NCBI GenBank assembly: GCA_964464925.1
Contig: CAYXLI010000003.1
Coordinates: 124,001 to 188,000, forward strand
Direction: 5' to 3'
Origin: CAYXLI01 sp964464925
GTDB lineage: Bacteria; Acidobacteriota; Terriglobia; Bryobacterales; Bryobacteraceae
Length of the DNA stretch: 64,000 bases
Part shown: positions 16,747-24,420 of the stretch, one piece after another
Layout: each line of letters opens with the position of its first letter
Numbering within the stretch: the first letter of the stretch is position 1
Notes under the pieces: model-generated
Told to the model about the DNA's origin: nothing
Databases searched by the model: none
What the model saw: the letters and a program-made list of their open reading frames with translations, nothing else
Translations under genes and position numbers: made by a program

Positions 16747-17166
16747 TCACGAGTGGAACAGCTTCGGCGGGACCTGGAAGAACTTTCCGAGTTCCTTCGC
16801 CTGCCCGCGCGAAATCGGCCGCCGTCCCTCCAGCACCTCGGCCGTCATACGCATGTTTCCGAAGAAGTGCTCGATGTCGGAGGGCTCGAGGCCGCGCGCT
16901 TCCAGCAGGCGGCGTAGCGTGTCGTGTGGCTTGGCGGGCTCATGGGACTCTCGCTCCTCGTCTTCTGCCTCCTCAGTGGCGGTCTCGTAAGCCTCGATGA
17001 GGAGGACCAGCATGGCCAGCAGCGTCTCCTCTTCATTCGTGATTCGCTCGCCCTTTTCCATGAGTTCCTCGGCCACCGCCATCAAGCGCTCATGTTCTTC
17101 ATTGGTTTCGATTACGCGAGGGCGTACCGTGGCCAGCAACTCAGCATATTTCGATTCGATTATCAT
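16747..17166 (-). CDS. HigA-like antitoxin / HTH protein without adjacent toxin
   Basis: The 139-residue product begins M-I-I-E-S-K-Y-A-E-L-L, has an acidic helical N-terminal half, and ends with an HTH region (L-R-R-L-L-E-A-R-G-L to V-L-E-G-R-R-P-I-S and L-G-K-F-F-Q-V). This matches HigA-type antitoxins, usually encoded beside a HigB/RelE mRNA interferase. A longer frame reaches 17358, but GGGAGG four bases before the ATG at 17166 fixes the start. No RelE-like gene is next to it: upstream is a divergent esterase and downstream the aldo/keto reductase. It may be an orphan regulator or remnant of a toxin-antitoxin pair. Confidence 0.8.
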   Translation of the reverse strand: MIIESKYAELLATVRPRVIETNEEHERLMAVAEELMEKGERITNEEETLLAMLVLLIEAYETATEEAEDEERESHEPAKPHDTLRRLLEARGLEPSDIEHFFGNMRMTAEVLEGRRPISRGQAKELGKFFQVPPKLFHS

Positions 17167-17182
17167 GTACCCTCCCTGAAGA

Positions 17183-18058
17183 GTGGTGTACCGCTGCCAT
17201 CCCCCCGTGCATCCAAAAAGCAGAGTGCGTTCCGCAGCAGTCCTTTTCTTCATCATGGTTGCATTTTCTACCGCGCGGGCGGGAACATTGTCCGACGTCG
17301 AGTACACTCGTGTCGGCGACATCAGCCTCCGTCTTGACGCGCACATCCCACCCGGCAACGGACCCTTCCCCGCCGCAATTCTCGTTCATGGCGGCGCCTG
17401 GGTTCGAGGAGACCGGACCTACAACGTCATGCCCTTATTCAAGCCGCTGGAGCAGGCTGGGTTTGCATGGTTCTCCATCAGCTACCGCCTGACCACGGAT
17501 CTCCTCACCTTTGGTGTCGCCGTCGACGACGTCTCGCAAGCCGTTCGATTCGTTCGAAAACACGCCGCTGAGTATCATGTCGATCCGAACCGGATCGCGC
17601 TGATAGGTGAATCGGCTGGAGCCCAACTAGCCTCGATGGCGGCCCTCGAGGGAGATTACGAAACGAAGCCAAACGCGTTGGTTTCGCTCTACGGACCTAG
17701 CAATCTGGTCAGCCTGGCGGAGACTTCACCGCTTGTGCCCGATGGCATCCGGCACGCCGTGCAAGGCACTCCCTTTGCAAGCATGATTAAGGCCCGGCTC
17801 AGCCAGCTTTCCCCCTTGCAGCATTTGTCGAAGAATATGCCGCCAACTCTCTTGATTCACGGCACTTCCGATACGGTGGTTCCCTACGAACAATCGAAGA
17901 TTCTGCTCGATAAAGCACAGTCGCTCGGAGCCGATATCCAGCTCTACACTGTCCCGGGCGGAGGACATGGTATCTGGACGTGGGACCGCTCCGGCCGGCT
18001 GCCGGCAGTGAATCAATTCATGGTGAACTGGTTGAGAACCAAGCTAGCGGCTGGATGA
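17183..18058 (+). CDS. Secreted alpha/beta hydrolase (esterase/lipase)
   Basis: The 291-residue product has an N-terminal hydrophobic signal (A-A-V-L-F-F-I-M-V-A-F) and an esterase domain with the oxyanion motif V-H-G-G-A-W near 70, the nucleophile in I-G-E-S-A-G-A-Q, Asp in H-G-T-S-D-T-V-V-P and His in G-G-G-H-G-I-W. It resembles carboxylesterases that act on small acyl esters or feruloyl/acetyl sugar esters. The GTG at 17183 is the longest start; a later one would shorten the leader. The 3' end overlaps the small gene at 18044-18367 by 15 bases, tail to tail. Confidence 0.87.
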   Translation: MVYRCHPPVHPKSRVRSAAVLFFIMVAFSTARAGTLSDVEYTRVGDISLRLDAHIPPGNGPFPAAILVHGGAWVRGDRTYNVMPLFKPLEQAGFAWFSISYRLTTDLLTFGVAVDDVSQAVRFVRKHAAEYHVDPNRIALIGESAGAQLASMAALEGDYETKPNALVSLYGPSNLVSLAETSPLVPDGIRHAVQGTPFASMIKARLSQLSPLQHLSKNMPPTLLIHGTSDTVVPYEQSKILLDKAQSLGADIQLYTVPGGGHGIWTWDRSGRLPAVNQFMVNWLRTKLAAG

Positions 18059-18367
18059 GTCCTTCGGTACAACGCGGACGGTATAGGGGCCGTTTTCCAC
18101 AAGCTTACTGTCCGGACCCGGCGCCACCTGTGGTGCCGGTTCGATTTGCACCAGACGACGCACCGCAGCTTTCGCGTAGCGGCTCGTCGGATAGCGGGAC
18201 ACGAAACTCTGCAGCGACTGCACGTCACCAGAGTTCTTGATTCGTTCCCATTCAATCGAATCGGGACGGGAGTAATGATGCTGAAGGTACACCCCGAGAG
18301 GTCGAACCTGCTGCGCCCCGGTCATACCAACCGATAGCACGGCGCATAAAATCGCCTTGGCGCTCAT
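18044..18367 (-). CDS. Small secreted hypothetical protein
   Basis: A 107-residue protein with a probable signal peptide (M-S-A-K-A-I-L-C-A-V-L-S-V-G). The mature part contains G-D-V-Q-S-L-Q-S-F-V-S-R-Y-P and Y-A-K-A-A-V-R-R-L, a helical pattern like that in proteins with tetratricopeptide-type or caspase-associated repeats. No catalytic motif is seen. The gene converges on the esterase gene and overlaps it by 15 bases. The gap upstream (18368-18597) holds no recognised gene; an ATG frame of 29 codons at 18483-18572 has no coding support. Confidence 0.55.
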   Translation of the reverse strand: MSAKAILCAVLSVGMTGAQQVRPLGVYLQHHYSRPDSIEWERIKNSGDVQSLQSFVSRYPTSRYAKAAVRRLVQIEPAPQVAPGPDSKLVENGPYTVRVVPKDSSSR

Positions 18368-18597
18368 CAGCTATAGGATGCATTAGGCAATTCTCCTATT
18401 TCCACTAAAAACACTCTTAGTACTTAATCCCTAGATCCGGATCGGGCGAGTTGCCGACACCTGCAGACGCGGCGCTACTCCCATGAATTTAAAAGCCAAC
18501 AATCTCGACACTCTGATCGTCCGCACTGAGAAAGTAGTCATGGAACCTCTCATCTCACTCTGGAGCGAGTAAAAATCAGAGCCTCCAGTAACAGGCA

Positions 18598-19665
18598 TTA
18601 CAATATCCGTTCGATTCCGTCCGAGCTCTTCTTCCCCTCACTCACCCATGTCCGGACCCCAAGCCGTGCCAGAGAAATGGGAATGTTCCGGTATGCCGGG
18701 CTCGCCTCCTCGATGGCACGCAGCATCGCTCGCTTCTCCCTCCGGTCGGATCCGCTGAGCAGCGTCACAGAGCCTCCGCTCCCTCCCGCCCCATTGACCT
18801 TCCAGCCAATCGCGCCGTGACGTGATGCGAGATCGATGATGTCCCTGTGCCGCTCTCCGACCAGATTGGGATGGAGTTCCCGCTGTGCCCGCGTATTCGC
18901 GATCATGCTCCGGCCGAATTCTTCGAAATCGCCGGCGAGCAAAGCATTCCTTGCCTGTTCCGCGGTGTTGCGAAGGGACTGCAACTGCCTGGCCTCCGGC
19001 CCCGCGTCCTCGAGTTCGCGAATGACGATTTCATGAATCGCTGAGGAACTGTGCGTCTGGCCAACATAAACGAGCGATAATCGCGCTTCCAGTTCCCACC
19101 ACACCCGATCCGCCAACCGGACGGAGCTTACCGACGCGTGCGGATAGTCGTGCATATCAATGAAGCTGATGCCACCATGCGCCGAAGCAATCTGGTCTTG
19201 AATGCCCGACTGCTGCTTCAGCATCTCGCTCTCGATCAGATGCGCTGCCGCCGCAATCTCATCAGCGGTCAAAATGCCGGGTGTCAAACGGTCGAGGGCC
19301 GCGATGAGCGCAACGCTCACAGCCGCCGAGGTCCCGGTCGAACATCCGGAAGGTGCTTCGCTGAAGATGGATACCTCCACGGAAACGTCGTCCGGAATCC
19401 CCATGAAATCGAGGGCGGCTTCCAGCAGGGGGTGCTTGTCATAGGGATGAGCGGGAAGTTCGATGCAGTAGCTCTCGCCGTAGTTCTCGGCATGGATGGT
19501 AACGCGCGGCCGGTCTTCGGATCGCGAGAACGCCCTAATCTGGACTTCTACAGAAGGGTAGACCGCAATATTGAAGACTTTGCCATAACGGGCAAACCAG
19601 GTATCGGTCCATCCGCCGTTATCGCAGACCCGGATGGGCGCAACACTATTCACGATGCGATGCAT
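18598..19665 (-). CDS. GHMP-family sugar kinase
   Basis: The 355-residue product has the three GHMP kinase motifs: N-terminal R-V-C-D-N-G-G-W-T-D, the phosphate loop region P-S-G-C-S-T-G-T-S-A-A near 105-115, and the C-terminal K-V-N-G-A-G-G-S-G-G-S. It is closest in outline to heptose-7-phosphate kinase (HddA) or fucokinase-like enzymes that phosphorylate sugars for nucleotide-sugar synthesis. The P-loop serine run is altered (S-T-G-T-S-A instead of the usual G-L-G-S-S-S-A). No other nucleotide-sugar gene is adjacent, so the substrate is open. Confidence 0.78.
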   Translation of the reverse strand: MHRIVNSVAPIRVCDNGGWTDTWFARYGKVFNIAVYPSVEVQIRAFSRSEDRPRVTIHAENYGESYCIELPAHPYDKHPLLEAALDFMGIPDDVSVEVSIFSEAPSGCSTGTSAAVSVALIAALDRLTPGILTADEIAAAAHLIESEMLKQQSGIQDQIASAHGGISFIDMHDYPHASVSSVRLADRVWWELEARLSLVYVGQTHSSSAIHEIVIRELEDAGPEARQLQSLRNTAEQARNALLAGDFEEFGRSMIANTRAQRELHPNLVGERHRDIIDLASRHGAIGWKVNGAGGSGGSVTLLSGSDRREKRAMLRAIEEASPAYRNIPISLARLGVRTWVSEGKKSSDGIERIL

Positions 19666-19748
19666 CTAACACGGCATTCTCCCACAGGGCGAAGACGGCT
19701 TACTCTTAGTACACTAATCCTTTACCTTCAACCCTGGAGACTAAACCA

Positions 19749-20033
19749 TTGCACGACTGGAATTTTGCGCAGCAGGACCCGTCCGAGCACCTGTGCCATA
19801 TTCAGTATTTTTCGATGAAAAAGAAGGCCGCAGCCGGAGGAGACGTCGAGATCACGATCAGCGTTCGGGAGTATGTAGATCCGCCGGACCCGGCGATGAA
19901 GTTCTTTGCGCAAGCGGATCAGGAAGTGAACCAGAAAGGGACTCCGTACAAGCCGGTTGGGTGGGGGCCAACGCTGCTGCGCGCGCTTTCGGAATGTATG
20001 AATATGGTTCGCCGCTTTCCGTACGAGCCGTAG
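19749..20033 (+). CDS. Small hypothetical protein overlapping the desaturase-like gene in antisense
   Basis: A 94-residue soluble, charged protein starting with TTG, preceded by GGAG nine bases upstream. It contains D-P-S-E-H-L-C-H-I-Q-Y-F, V-E-I-T-I-S-V-R-E-Y-V-D-P-P-D-P and F-F-A-Q-A-D-Q-E-V-N-Q-K. The composition is that of a normal folded protein and a ribosome binding site is present, supporting a real gene of unknown function. From 19858 onward it lies antisense to the C-terminal region of the membrane hydroxylase gene, a 176-base overlap. Confidence 0.6.
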   Translation: MHDWNFAQQDPSEHLCHIQYFSMKKKAAAGGDVEITISVREYVDPPDPAMKFFAQADQEVNQKGTPYKPVGWGPTLLRALSECMNMVRRFPYEP

Positions 20034-20832
20034 CACGGCGCCCCAGCAAGGCCTGGAAGGGAGCCAGCCACTGTCCTGGCAACTCTTCCGGATAATTCTC
20101 GATTCCCTCGAAGCCTAATCGTTCAGGCCTGTGATTCGGCACATAGGCGGTACCAAACAGCCAATCCCAAATACTGAGCGTCAATGCGAAGTTCTTGTTG
20201 ATGGGTCCGCAGTCCGGGTGGTTGTGATGCCATAGATGCATCTCCGGTGAGTTGAGCAAGTACTTCAGCCATCGGGCGCGCCACCGCAGGTTTGCGTGCG
20301 CGAAGTGTCCGATCAGCGTCTCGAAGATGCCGGCCGCCAGCGCCACTTCTCCACGGGCACCTAGCAATGCAGTAGGTGCATACAGCAGAGTGTTATAGAC
20401 CAGGATTTCACCCCAGTGGAATCGCCAGTCGCCGATCCAGTCCATCGTGGTAATGCTGTGGTGTACTTTGTGGAACTCCCAGAGGAACGGGACTCTGTGC
20501 AACAGGTTGTGTATACACCATTTAAGGAAGTCCACCGCAATAAGTAAGATCGCGAACTGGACCCACAGCGGCACCTTAGCAAGCCAATTCCTGTCGAGCG
20601 CGGAGTTCAGGGGCGAGATCCACAATATGGTGATGTACCCGAGCAGAATCCCGAAGTACTTGCTGTTAAAGATGATGTAGGCGACGTCGCTCAGCCATCC
20701 GCGGCGGAGGAGGGGTTGCTCTGCAATTCTCGGACAAATACGCTCAAGAGCGATGAACAGCAAGGCCAGACCCGCCAGCCACTGGTAGTAGCTAAACACT
20801 TCGCTATCTATTATGATGGTGCGCATCGGCAT
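19858..20832 (-). CDS. Sterol desaturase / fatty acid hydroxylase family protein
   Basis: A membrane di-iron enzyme of 324 residues with about four to five hydrophobic segments and the histidine boxes H-N-L-L-H-R, H-K-V-H-H and H-L-W-H-H-N-H that hold two irons. Family members hydroxylate or desaturate lipids, for example sphingolipid or carotenoid precursors. The last 55-60 residues, after the typical end near W-L-A-P-F, are low-complexity (S-S-P-G-P-A-D) and antisense to the 19749 gene; they may be a non-conserved tail. Start at 20832 or at a second ATG six bases downstream. Confidence 0.85.
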   Translation of the reverse strand: MPMRTIIIDSEVFSYYQWLAGLALLFIALERICPRIAEQPLLRRGWLSDVAYIIFNSKYFGILLGYITILWISPLNSALDRNWLAKVPLWVQFAILLIAVDFLKWCIHNLLHRVPFLWEFHKVHHSITTMDWIGDWRFHWGEILVYNTLLYAPTALLGARGEVALAAGIFETLIGHFAHANLRWRARWLKYLLNSPEMHLWHHNHPDCGPINKNFALTLSIWDWLFGTAYVPNHRPERLGFEGIENYPEELPGQWLAPFQALLGRRATARTESGEPYSYIPKARAAALAPTQPACTESLSGSLPDPLAQRTSSPGPADLHTPER

Positions 20833-20882
20833 TTGGGCTCGGACCGTTCCGTTTTTCGCAGGCCGGGGAAACCCGATTGCTG

Positions 20883-20891
20883 TGCTATACT
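20883..20891 (+). promoter_or_regulatory. Extended -10 promoter of the rplY operon
   Basis: TGCTATACT is an extended -10 element (TGn plus TATACT, five of six matches). There is no clear -35 box, which extended -10 promoters can lack. It lies about 155 bases before rplY. The leader between contains short inverted repeats, GCGC...GCGC near 20913 and GGGTAATACCC near 20940, which could form hairpins in the mRNA; their function is unknown. Confidence 0.5.
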
Positions 20892-21046
20892 CTTGAAGTC
20901 AGTGTGTTTTAGCGCGTAGTGCGCCCCTTTCAGGCTGCCGGGTAATACCCCCGAAAACCTAAGACTCTTCGGAACACGCGGATTTGACGCGGGTTCACCC
21001 TGGAATGTCCAAGACACTGCACGAGATTTTGTAGGGAGTACTTCGG

Positions 21047-21712
21047 ATGAGAAAAGACATCACCATCACCGCCGCCCCTCGCGATAGCCGCGGGAAAAAC
21101 GAAGCCCGCCGGTTGCGTGCCGCCGGTATGGCGCCTGCCGTTGTTTACGGAGCGGGAAACGATCCCGTCGCCGTTTCCATTGACCCGAAAGCAGTCACAA
21201 GCATCCTCCGGAGCGCCTCCGGTCACAACACGATTTTTAACATCGACATCCAGGGCCAGTCCGCCCCGGTCATGCTCGTTGACTGGCAGCACGACCCGAT
21301 CAAGGGCCGCCTGCTCCATGTCGATTTGAAGCGCATCGACCTGAACAAGCGAATCACCGTCGCCGTACCGGTTCATACCCATGGCGAGCCGGTGGGCGTG
21401 AAGGTTCAGGGCGGCGTGTACGAGATCGTCACCCGCGAGATCGAAATCGAGTGCCTGCCGGATGACATCCCGGAAGCGTTCAACATCGACGTGGCCGGTT
21501 TGGGCATGGGCCAGAGCGTTCGCGCCAGCGAAATTGCGCTGACCGGAACGATGAAGCTGATCAGCCCGCCGGAGACCGTCATTTCTCACGTGGTCGGCCA
21601 CCGCGAGGAAGCCGCCGCGGAAGGCGCGGTTGCCGCTCCTGCAGAGCCCGAAGTAATCAAGAAGGGCAAGAAGGAAGAAGAAGGCGCGGCGGAAGAAAAG
21701 AAGAAGAAGTAG
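21047..21712 (+). CDS. rplY: 50S ribosomal protein L25/general stress protein Ctc
   Basis: The 221-residue product is of the long L25/Ctc form: an N-terminal L25 domain binding 5S rRNA (about 1-95; R-R-L-R-A-A-G-M-A-P-A-V-V-Y-G and H-V-D-L-K-R-I-D) and a C-terminal TL5/Ctc beta domain (about 100-185; L-P-D-D-I-P-E). It ends in a lysine- and glutamate-rich tail. GGGAG lies about eight bases before the ATG. It begins the operon rplY-pth-rpsF-rpsR-rplI, with pth nine bases downstream. Confidence 0.95.
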   Translation: MRKDITITAAPRDSRGKNEARRLRAAGMAPAVVYGAGNDPVAVSIDPKAVTSILRSASGHNTIFNIDIQGQSAPVMLVDWQHDPIKGRLLHVDLKRIDLNKRITVAVPVHTHGEPVGVKVQGGVYEIVTREIEIECLPDDIPEAFNIDVAGLGMGQSVRASEIALTGTMKLISPPETVISHVVGHREEAAAEGAVAAPAEPEVIKKGKKEEEGAAEEKKKK

Positions 21713-21721
21713 TAACCCGGC

Positions 21722-22330
21722 ATGGCCGATTCCGCAGATTGGTTGGTTGTGGGCTTGGGCAATCCCGGGCCCGCTTACGAACTCACCAATCACAATTTGG
21801 GCTTTTTGGTTGTCGACCGGCTTGCCGAGTCCAATCACATTCGCATCAGCCGCAAGGAATCGATGGCCCTGGTGGGGCAAGGTAAGATCGGCGGGGCCAG
21901 CGTGGCTCTCGCGAAACCGCAAACGTTCATGAACGTGAGTGGGCCATCTGTGAAGTCGCTGATGGCAAAACTGGAGGTTGCTCCCGAGCGCCTCATCGTC
22001 GTTTACGACGATCTGGATCTGCCCTGGACGGGCGTCCGGCTCCGGCCCAGCGGAAGTGCAGGAGGCCATCACGGCGTGGAATCCGTGATCAAGAGCATCG
22101 GAAGCACCGACTTTCCGAGGGTTCGCTTGGGAATCACACCGGGGGAGGAAAAGCCCCGGAATGGCAAAGAGTTTGTGCTGGAGAAATTTTCAAAGGCACA
22201 GATGCAGGACCTGGACGAGCTGCTCGATCATGCATCGCGGGCAGTGGAATCCATAATCGCGGAGGGCGTCGAAAAGTCCATGACGAAATTCAATCGTCGC
22301 GCCCGAGGCTTAACTCTAGAGGAAAAATGA
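21722..22330 (+). CDS. pth: Peptidyl-tRNA hydrolase
   Basis: Pth releases peptides from tRNAs dropped by stalled ribosomes. The 202-residue protein has G-L-G-N-P-G-P-A-Y, the catalytic histidine in T-N-H-N-L-G-F, K-P-Q-T-F-M-N-V-S-G and Y-D-D-L-D-L, followed by G-G-H-H-G-V-E-S. All active-site residues are present. Its stop overlaps the rpsF start by four bases (ATGA), so coupling within the ribosomal operon is expected. Confidence 0.96.
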   Translation: MADSADWLVVGLGNPGPAYELTNHNLGFLVVDRLAESNHIRISRKESMALVGQGKIGGASVALAKPQTFMNVSGPSVKSLMAKLEVAPERLIVVYDDLDLPWTGVRLRPSGSAGGHHGVESVIKSIGSTDFPRVRLGITPGEEKPRNGKEFVLEKFSKAQMQDLDELLDHASRAVESIIAEGVEKSMTKFNRRARGLTLEEK

Positions 22331-22788
22331 GGATCTACGAAGAGCTGTTTATCGTAAGGCCTGACCTCACCGATGAGGAAATCGATCCAATCATCGAACA
22401 GGTCAAGACGACGATCACCGCAGGTGGCGGCACCGTCGACAAGGCTGACAAGTGGGGCGTACGCAAGCTTGCGTACCGCGTGGACAAGCGCAACGAAGGC
22501 TACTACATCCTGGTGCAGTTTACTGCGGCACCTTCAACGGTGAAGGAAGTGGAGCGCCGCCTGCGCGTGAACGACGTTGTGATGAAGTACCTGACGGTGC
22601 GCATCGACGAGAAGCTGAAGAAGATTGAGAAGCGGAAGAAGCAGCGTGAGAAGCGCGCTCACCGCAAGCCGCAGGTGGCAGCTCCGCCGCCGGCAATGCC
22701 ATCCGAAGCGCCGGCTCCCGTGCCGGGCGCGCCAGTGGTACCGGGTACTCCGGTTGCCGAAACCACACCACAGGAGAAGGAGAGCTAA
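22327..22788 (+). CDS. rpsF: 30S ribosomal protein S6
   Basis: Ribosomal protein S6 of the central domain. The core (about 1-95) has Y-E-E-L-F-I-V-R-P and K-W-G-V-R-K-L-A-Y-R, plus the Y-Y-I-L-V-Q-F-T strand. The tail beyond 95 is basic then proline-rich (A-P-P-P-A-M-P), making the protein 153 residues, longer than the common 95-135. It overlaps pth by four bases and is followed three bases later by rpsR, its assembly partner. No ssb gene lies between them. Confidence 0.96.
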   Translation: MRIYEELFIVRPDLTDEEIDPIIEQVKTTITAGGGTVDKADKWGVRKLAYRVDKRNEGYYILVQFTAAPSTVKEVERRLRVNDVVMKYLTVRIDEKLKKIEKRKKQREKRAHRKPQVAAPPPAMPSEAPAPVPGAPVVPGTPVAETTPQEKES

Positions 22789-22791
22789 GCC

Positions 22792-23091
22792 ATGGCCGAA
22801 CAAAAGGGTGGAAGACCGATCAGCGGGTCCATGCGGCCCACGGGCGGCGACAAGGCCGTCATCACCAAGAAGCAATATTTCCGCCGCAAGAAGCTGTGCC
22901 GCTTCTGCGTGGAAAAGATCGACGACATCAACTATAAGGACACGCGCCTGCTGGGCAGCTTCATCTCGGAACGCGGCAAGATCACCCCTCGCCGCATCTC
23001 CGGTGTCTGCGCCCCGCACCAGCGCCGCCTGGCCGAATCGATCAAGCAGGCGCGGAACATTGCGCTGCTGCCGTTCGCGGCCAGCCTGTAA
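22792..23091 (+). CDS. rpsR: 30S ribosomal protein S18
   Basis: A 99-residue S18 that binds S6 on the 30S platform. It has F-R-R-K-K-L-C-R-F-C and R-R-I-S-G-V-C-A-P-H-Q-R-R-L-A. Cysteines in C-R-F-C and V-C-A-P-H suggest the zinc-binding (C+) form. An N-terminal extension of about 25 residues is glycine-rich. It is the fourth gene in rplY-pth-rpsF-rpsR-rplI. Confidence 0.96.
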   Translation: MAEQKGGRPISGSMRPTGGDKAVITKKQYFRRKKLCRFCVEKIDDINYKDTRLLGSFISERGKITPRRISGVCAPHQRRLAESIKQARNIALLPFAASL

Positions 23092-23110
23092 CCGGGAGGA
23101 GTGAAAAGCA

Positions 23111-23563
23111 ATGGAAGTCATTCTCAGAGAAGACATCGAAAAACTCGGGAATCGCGGCGACATCGTCAAGGTGGCTCCGGGATTTGCACGCAACTTCCTC
23201 CTGCCGAAACGCCTCGCGGTGGCGGCGACGGAATCGAACAAGAAGATCGTGGAACAGGAGCGCCAGGCGCACCTGCGTAAGGATGCCAAGCTGAAGAGCG
23301 AAGCCGAGGATCTCGGCAAGCTTTTGGCAAACGTGTCGATCACGATCACGCAGAAGGCCGGCGAAGAAGGGCACCTGTTCGGCTCGGTGACGAGCAAGGA
23401 CATCGCGGAAGCCCTGGAGCGCCAGAACTTCCATGTAGACCGCAAGAAGGTTGTGCTTGCCGATCCGATCAAGCAGGTGGGCGAGTACAAGATTCCGGTG
23501 AAGCTTCACAAGGACGTCGCGGTGGAGATTCCGGTCAACGTGGTTGCCGAATCGGCCGAATAA
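23111..23563 (+). CDS. rplI: 50S ribosomal protein L9
   Basis: L9 is a two-domain protein at the base of the L1 stalk that helps keep reading frame. The 150-residue product has M-E-V-I-L-R-E-D, G-D-I-V-K-V-A-P-G-F-A-R-N-F-L-L-P family signature, a long linking helix and a C-terminal domain. GGGAGGAG precedes the start. It closes the operon, followed by a strong intrinsic terminator at 23586-23613. Confidence 0.97.
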   Translation: MEVILREDIEKLGNRGDIVKVAPGFARNFLLPKRLAVAATESNKKIVEQERQAHLRKDAKLKSEAEDLGKLLANVSITITQKAGEEGHLFGSVTSKDIAEALERQNFHVDRKKVVLADPIKQVGEYKIPVKLHKDVAVEIPVNVVAESAE

Positions 23564-23585
23564 AAAACAGACTTGACCAGTCAGG

Positions 23586-23613
23586 GGGCGGGGATTCATT
23601 CCCTGCCCTTTTT
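23586..23613 (+). terminator. Intrinsic terminator of the rplY-rplI operon
   Basis: A nine-pair stem (GGGCGGGGA at 23586-23594 with TCCCTGCCC at 23600-23608, one G-T pair) with a five-base loop is followed by TTTTT and then GTTTTT. It lies 23 bases after the rplI stop. Confidence 0.9.
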
Positions 23614-23675
23614 GTTTTTGTAAACGAGTGCGAATAGTAATCGGACGTCCGGGATCTGATCTAATGGGCGAGATT

Positions 23676-24377
23676 ATGTCTTATTTCGAACTGGCAGGAC
23701 AGGTTGCAATTGTGACGGGCGGCGGACAGGGAATCGGCGAGGCGATTGTGAAGCGCTTCCGGGAGGCAGGCGCCCGCGTAATCGTTGCGGATCTGACTAG
23801 CGATGCTCCTACAGATATCACCGACGCGTCCTCCGTGCAGGCGTGCGTGGATCGTGCAATGCGTGATTTCGGACGAATCGACATTCTGGTCAACAACGCC
23901 GGTATTGCGGGAAAGGCGGCGCCCATCTGGGAGCAGGATGATGATGGCTGGCGCCGTGTGATCGAGGTAAACCTGGTAGGCGTGTACCTGTTCACGAAGG
24001 CTGTAATTCCGCATATGCGCAAGGCGAAGTACGGGCGTGTCGTCTCTATTGCCTCCGTTGCCGGCAAAGAGGGTAATCCGAACATGACCGCATACTCGGC
24101 CTCGAAAGCCGCCGTGATCGGGTTTACGAAATCAGTGGCAAAAGAAGTGGCTACGGAGAATATCTGCATCAACTCGGTCGCGCCTGCCGTGGTGCAGACA
24201 AAGATTCTCGATCAACTCACTCCCGAGCAGATCAGCTACATGACAGAGAAGATTCCAATGCGCCGCACGGGCAAGCCAGAGGAGATCGCGGCTGTGGTGC
24301 ACTTCCTCGCGAGTCCCGACTGCTCATTCGTGACCGGCCAGTGCTATGACGCGAGCGGCGGCCGCTGCACTTACTAA
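23676..24377 (+). CDS. SDR-family NAD(P)-dependent oxidoreductase
   Basis: The product (233 residues from 23676) has T-G-G-G-Q-G-I-G near 14-21, N-N-A-G-I-A-G, I-A-S-V-A-G with the catalytic serine, and Y-S-A-S-K as the Tyr-x-x-x-Lys pair. The end V-T-G-Q-C-Y-D-A-S-G-G is typical. It resembles 2-keto-3-deoxy-L-fuconate or other sugar/oxoacyl dehydrogenases, but substrate cannot be fixed. An ATG at 23664 (M-G-E-I-M-S-Y) is also possible. It stands alone after the ribosomal operon terminator; a short palindrome follows at 24380. Confidence 0.88.
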   Translation: MSYFELAGQVAIVTGGGQGIGEAIVKRFREAGARVIVADLTSDAPTDITDASSVQACVDRAMRDFGRIDILVNNAGIAGKAAPIWEQDDDGWRRVIEVNLVGVYLFTKAVIPHMRKAKYGRVVSIASVAGKEGNPNMTAYSASKAAVIGFTKSVAKEVATENICINSVAPAVVQTKILDQLTPEQISYMTEKIPMRRTGKPEEIAAVVHFLASPDCSFVTGQCYDASGGRCTY

Positions 24378-24379
24378 TA

Positions 24380-24394
24380 TGGGGTCAGACCCCA
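24380..24394. repeat. Perfect 15-base palindrome TGGGGTCAGACCCCA
   Basis: Seven-base arms around a central A lie just after the SDR stop and about 26 bases before the 3' end of the convergent MFS gene. There is no T-run, so it is not a classic terminator. Such compact GC-rich palindromes are often dispersed repeats; no second copy was noticed in this window. Confidence 0.5.
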
Positions 24395-24420
24395 AGGGTT
24401 GGCTTACAGTTTGTAACAGA

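Noticed and set aside
18483..18572. 29-codon ATG frame in the 18368-18597 gap
   Set aside because: No ribosome binding site and no recognisable sequence; kept only as a remark.
20930..22072. Long minus-strand open frame opposite rplY and pth
   Set aside because: It is antisense to two clearly identified genes, has a histidine- and arginine-rich composition typical of shadow frames in high-GC DNA and no ribosome binding site.
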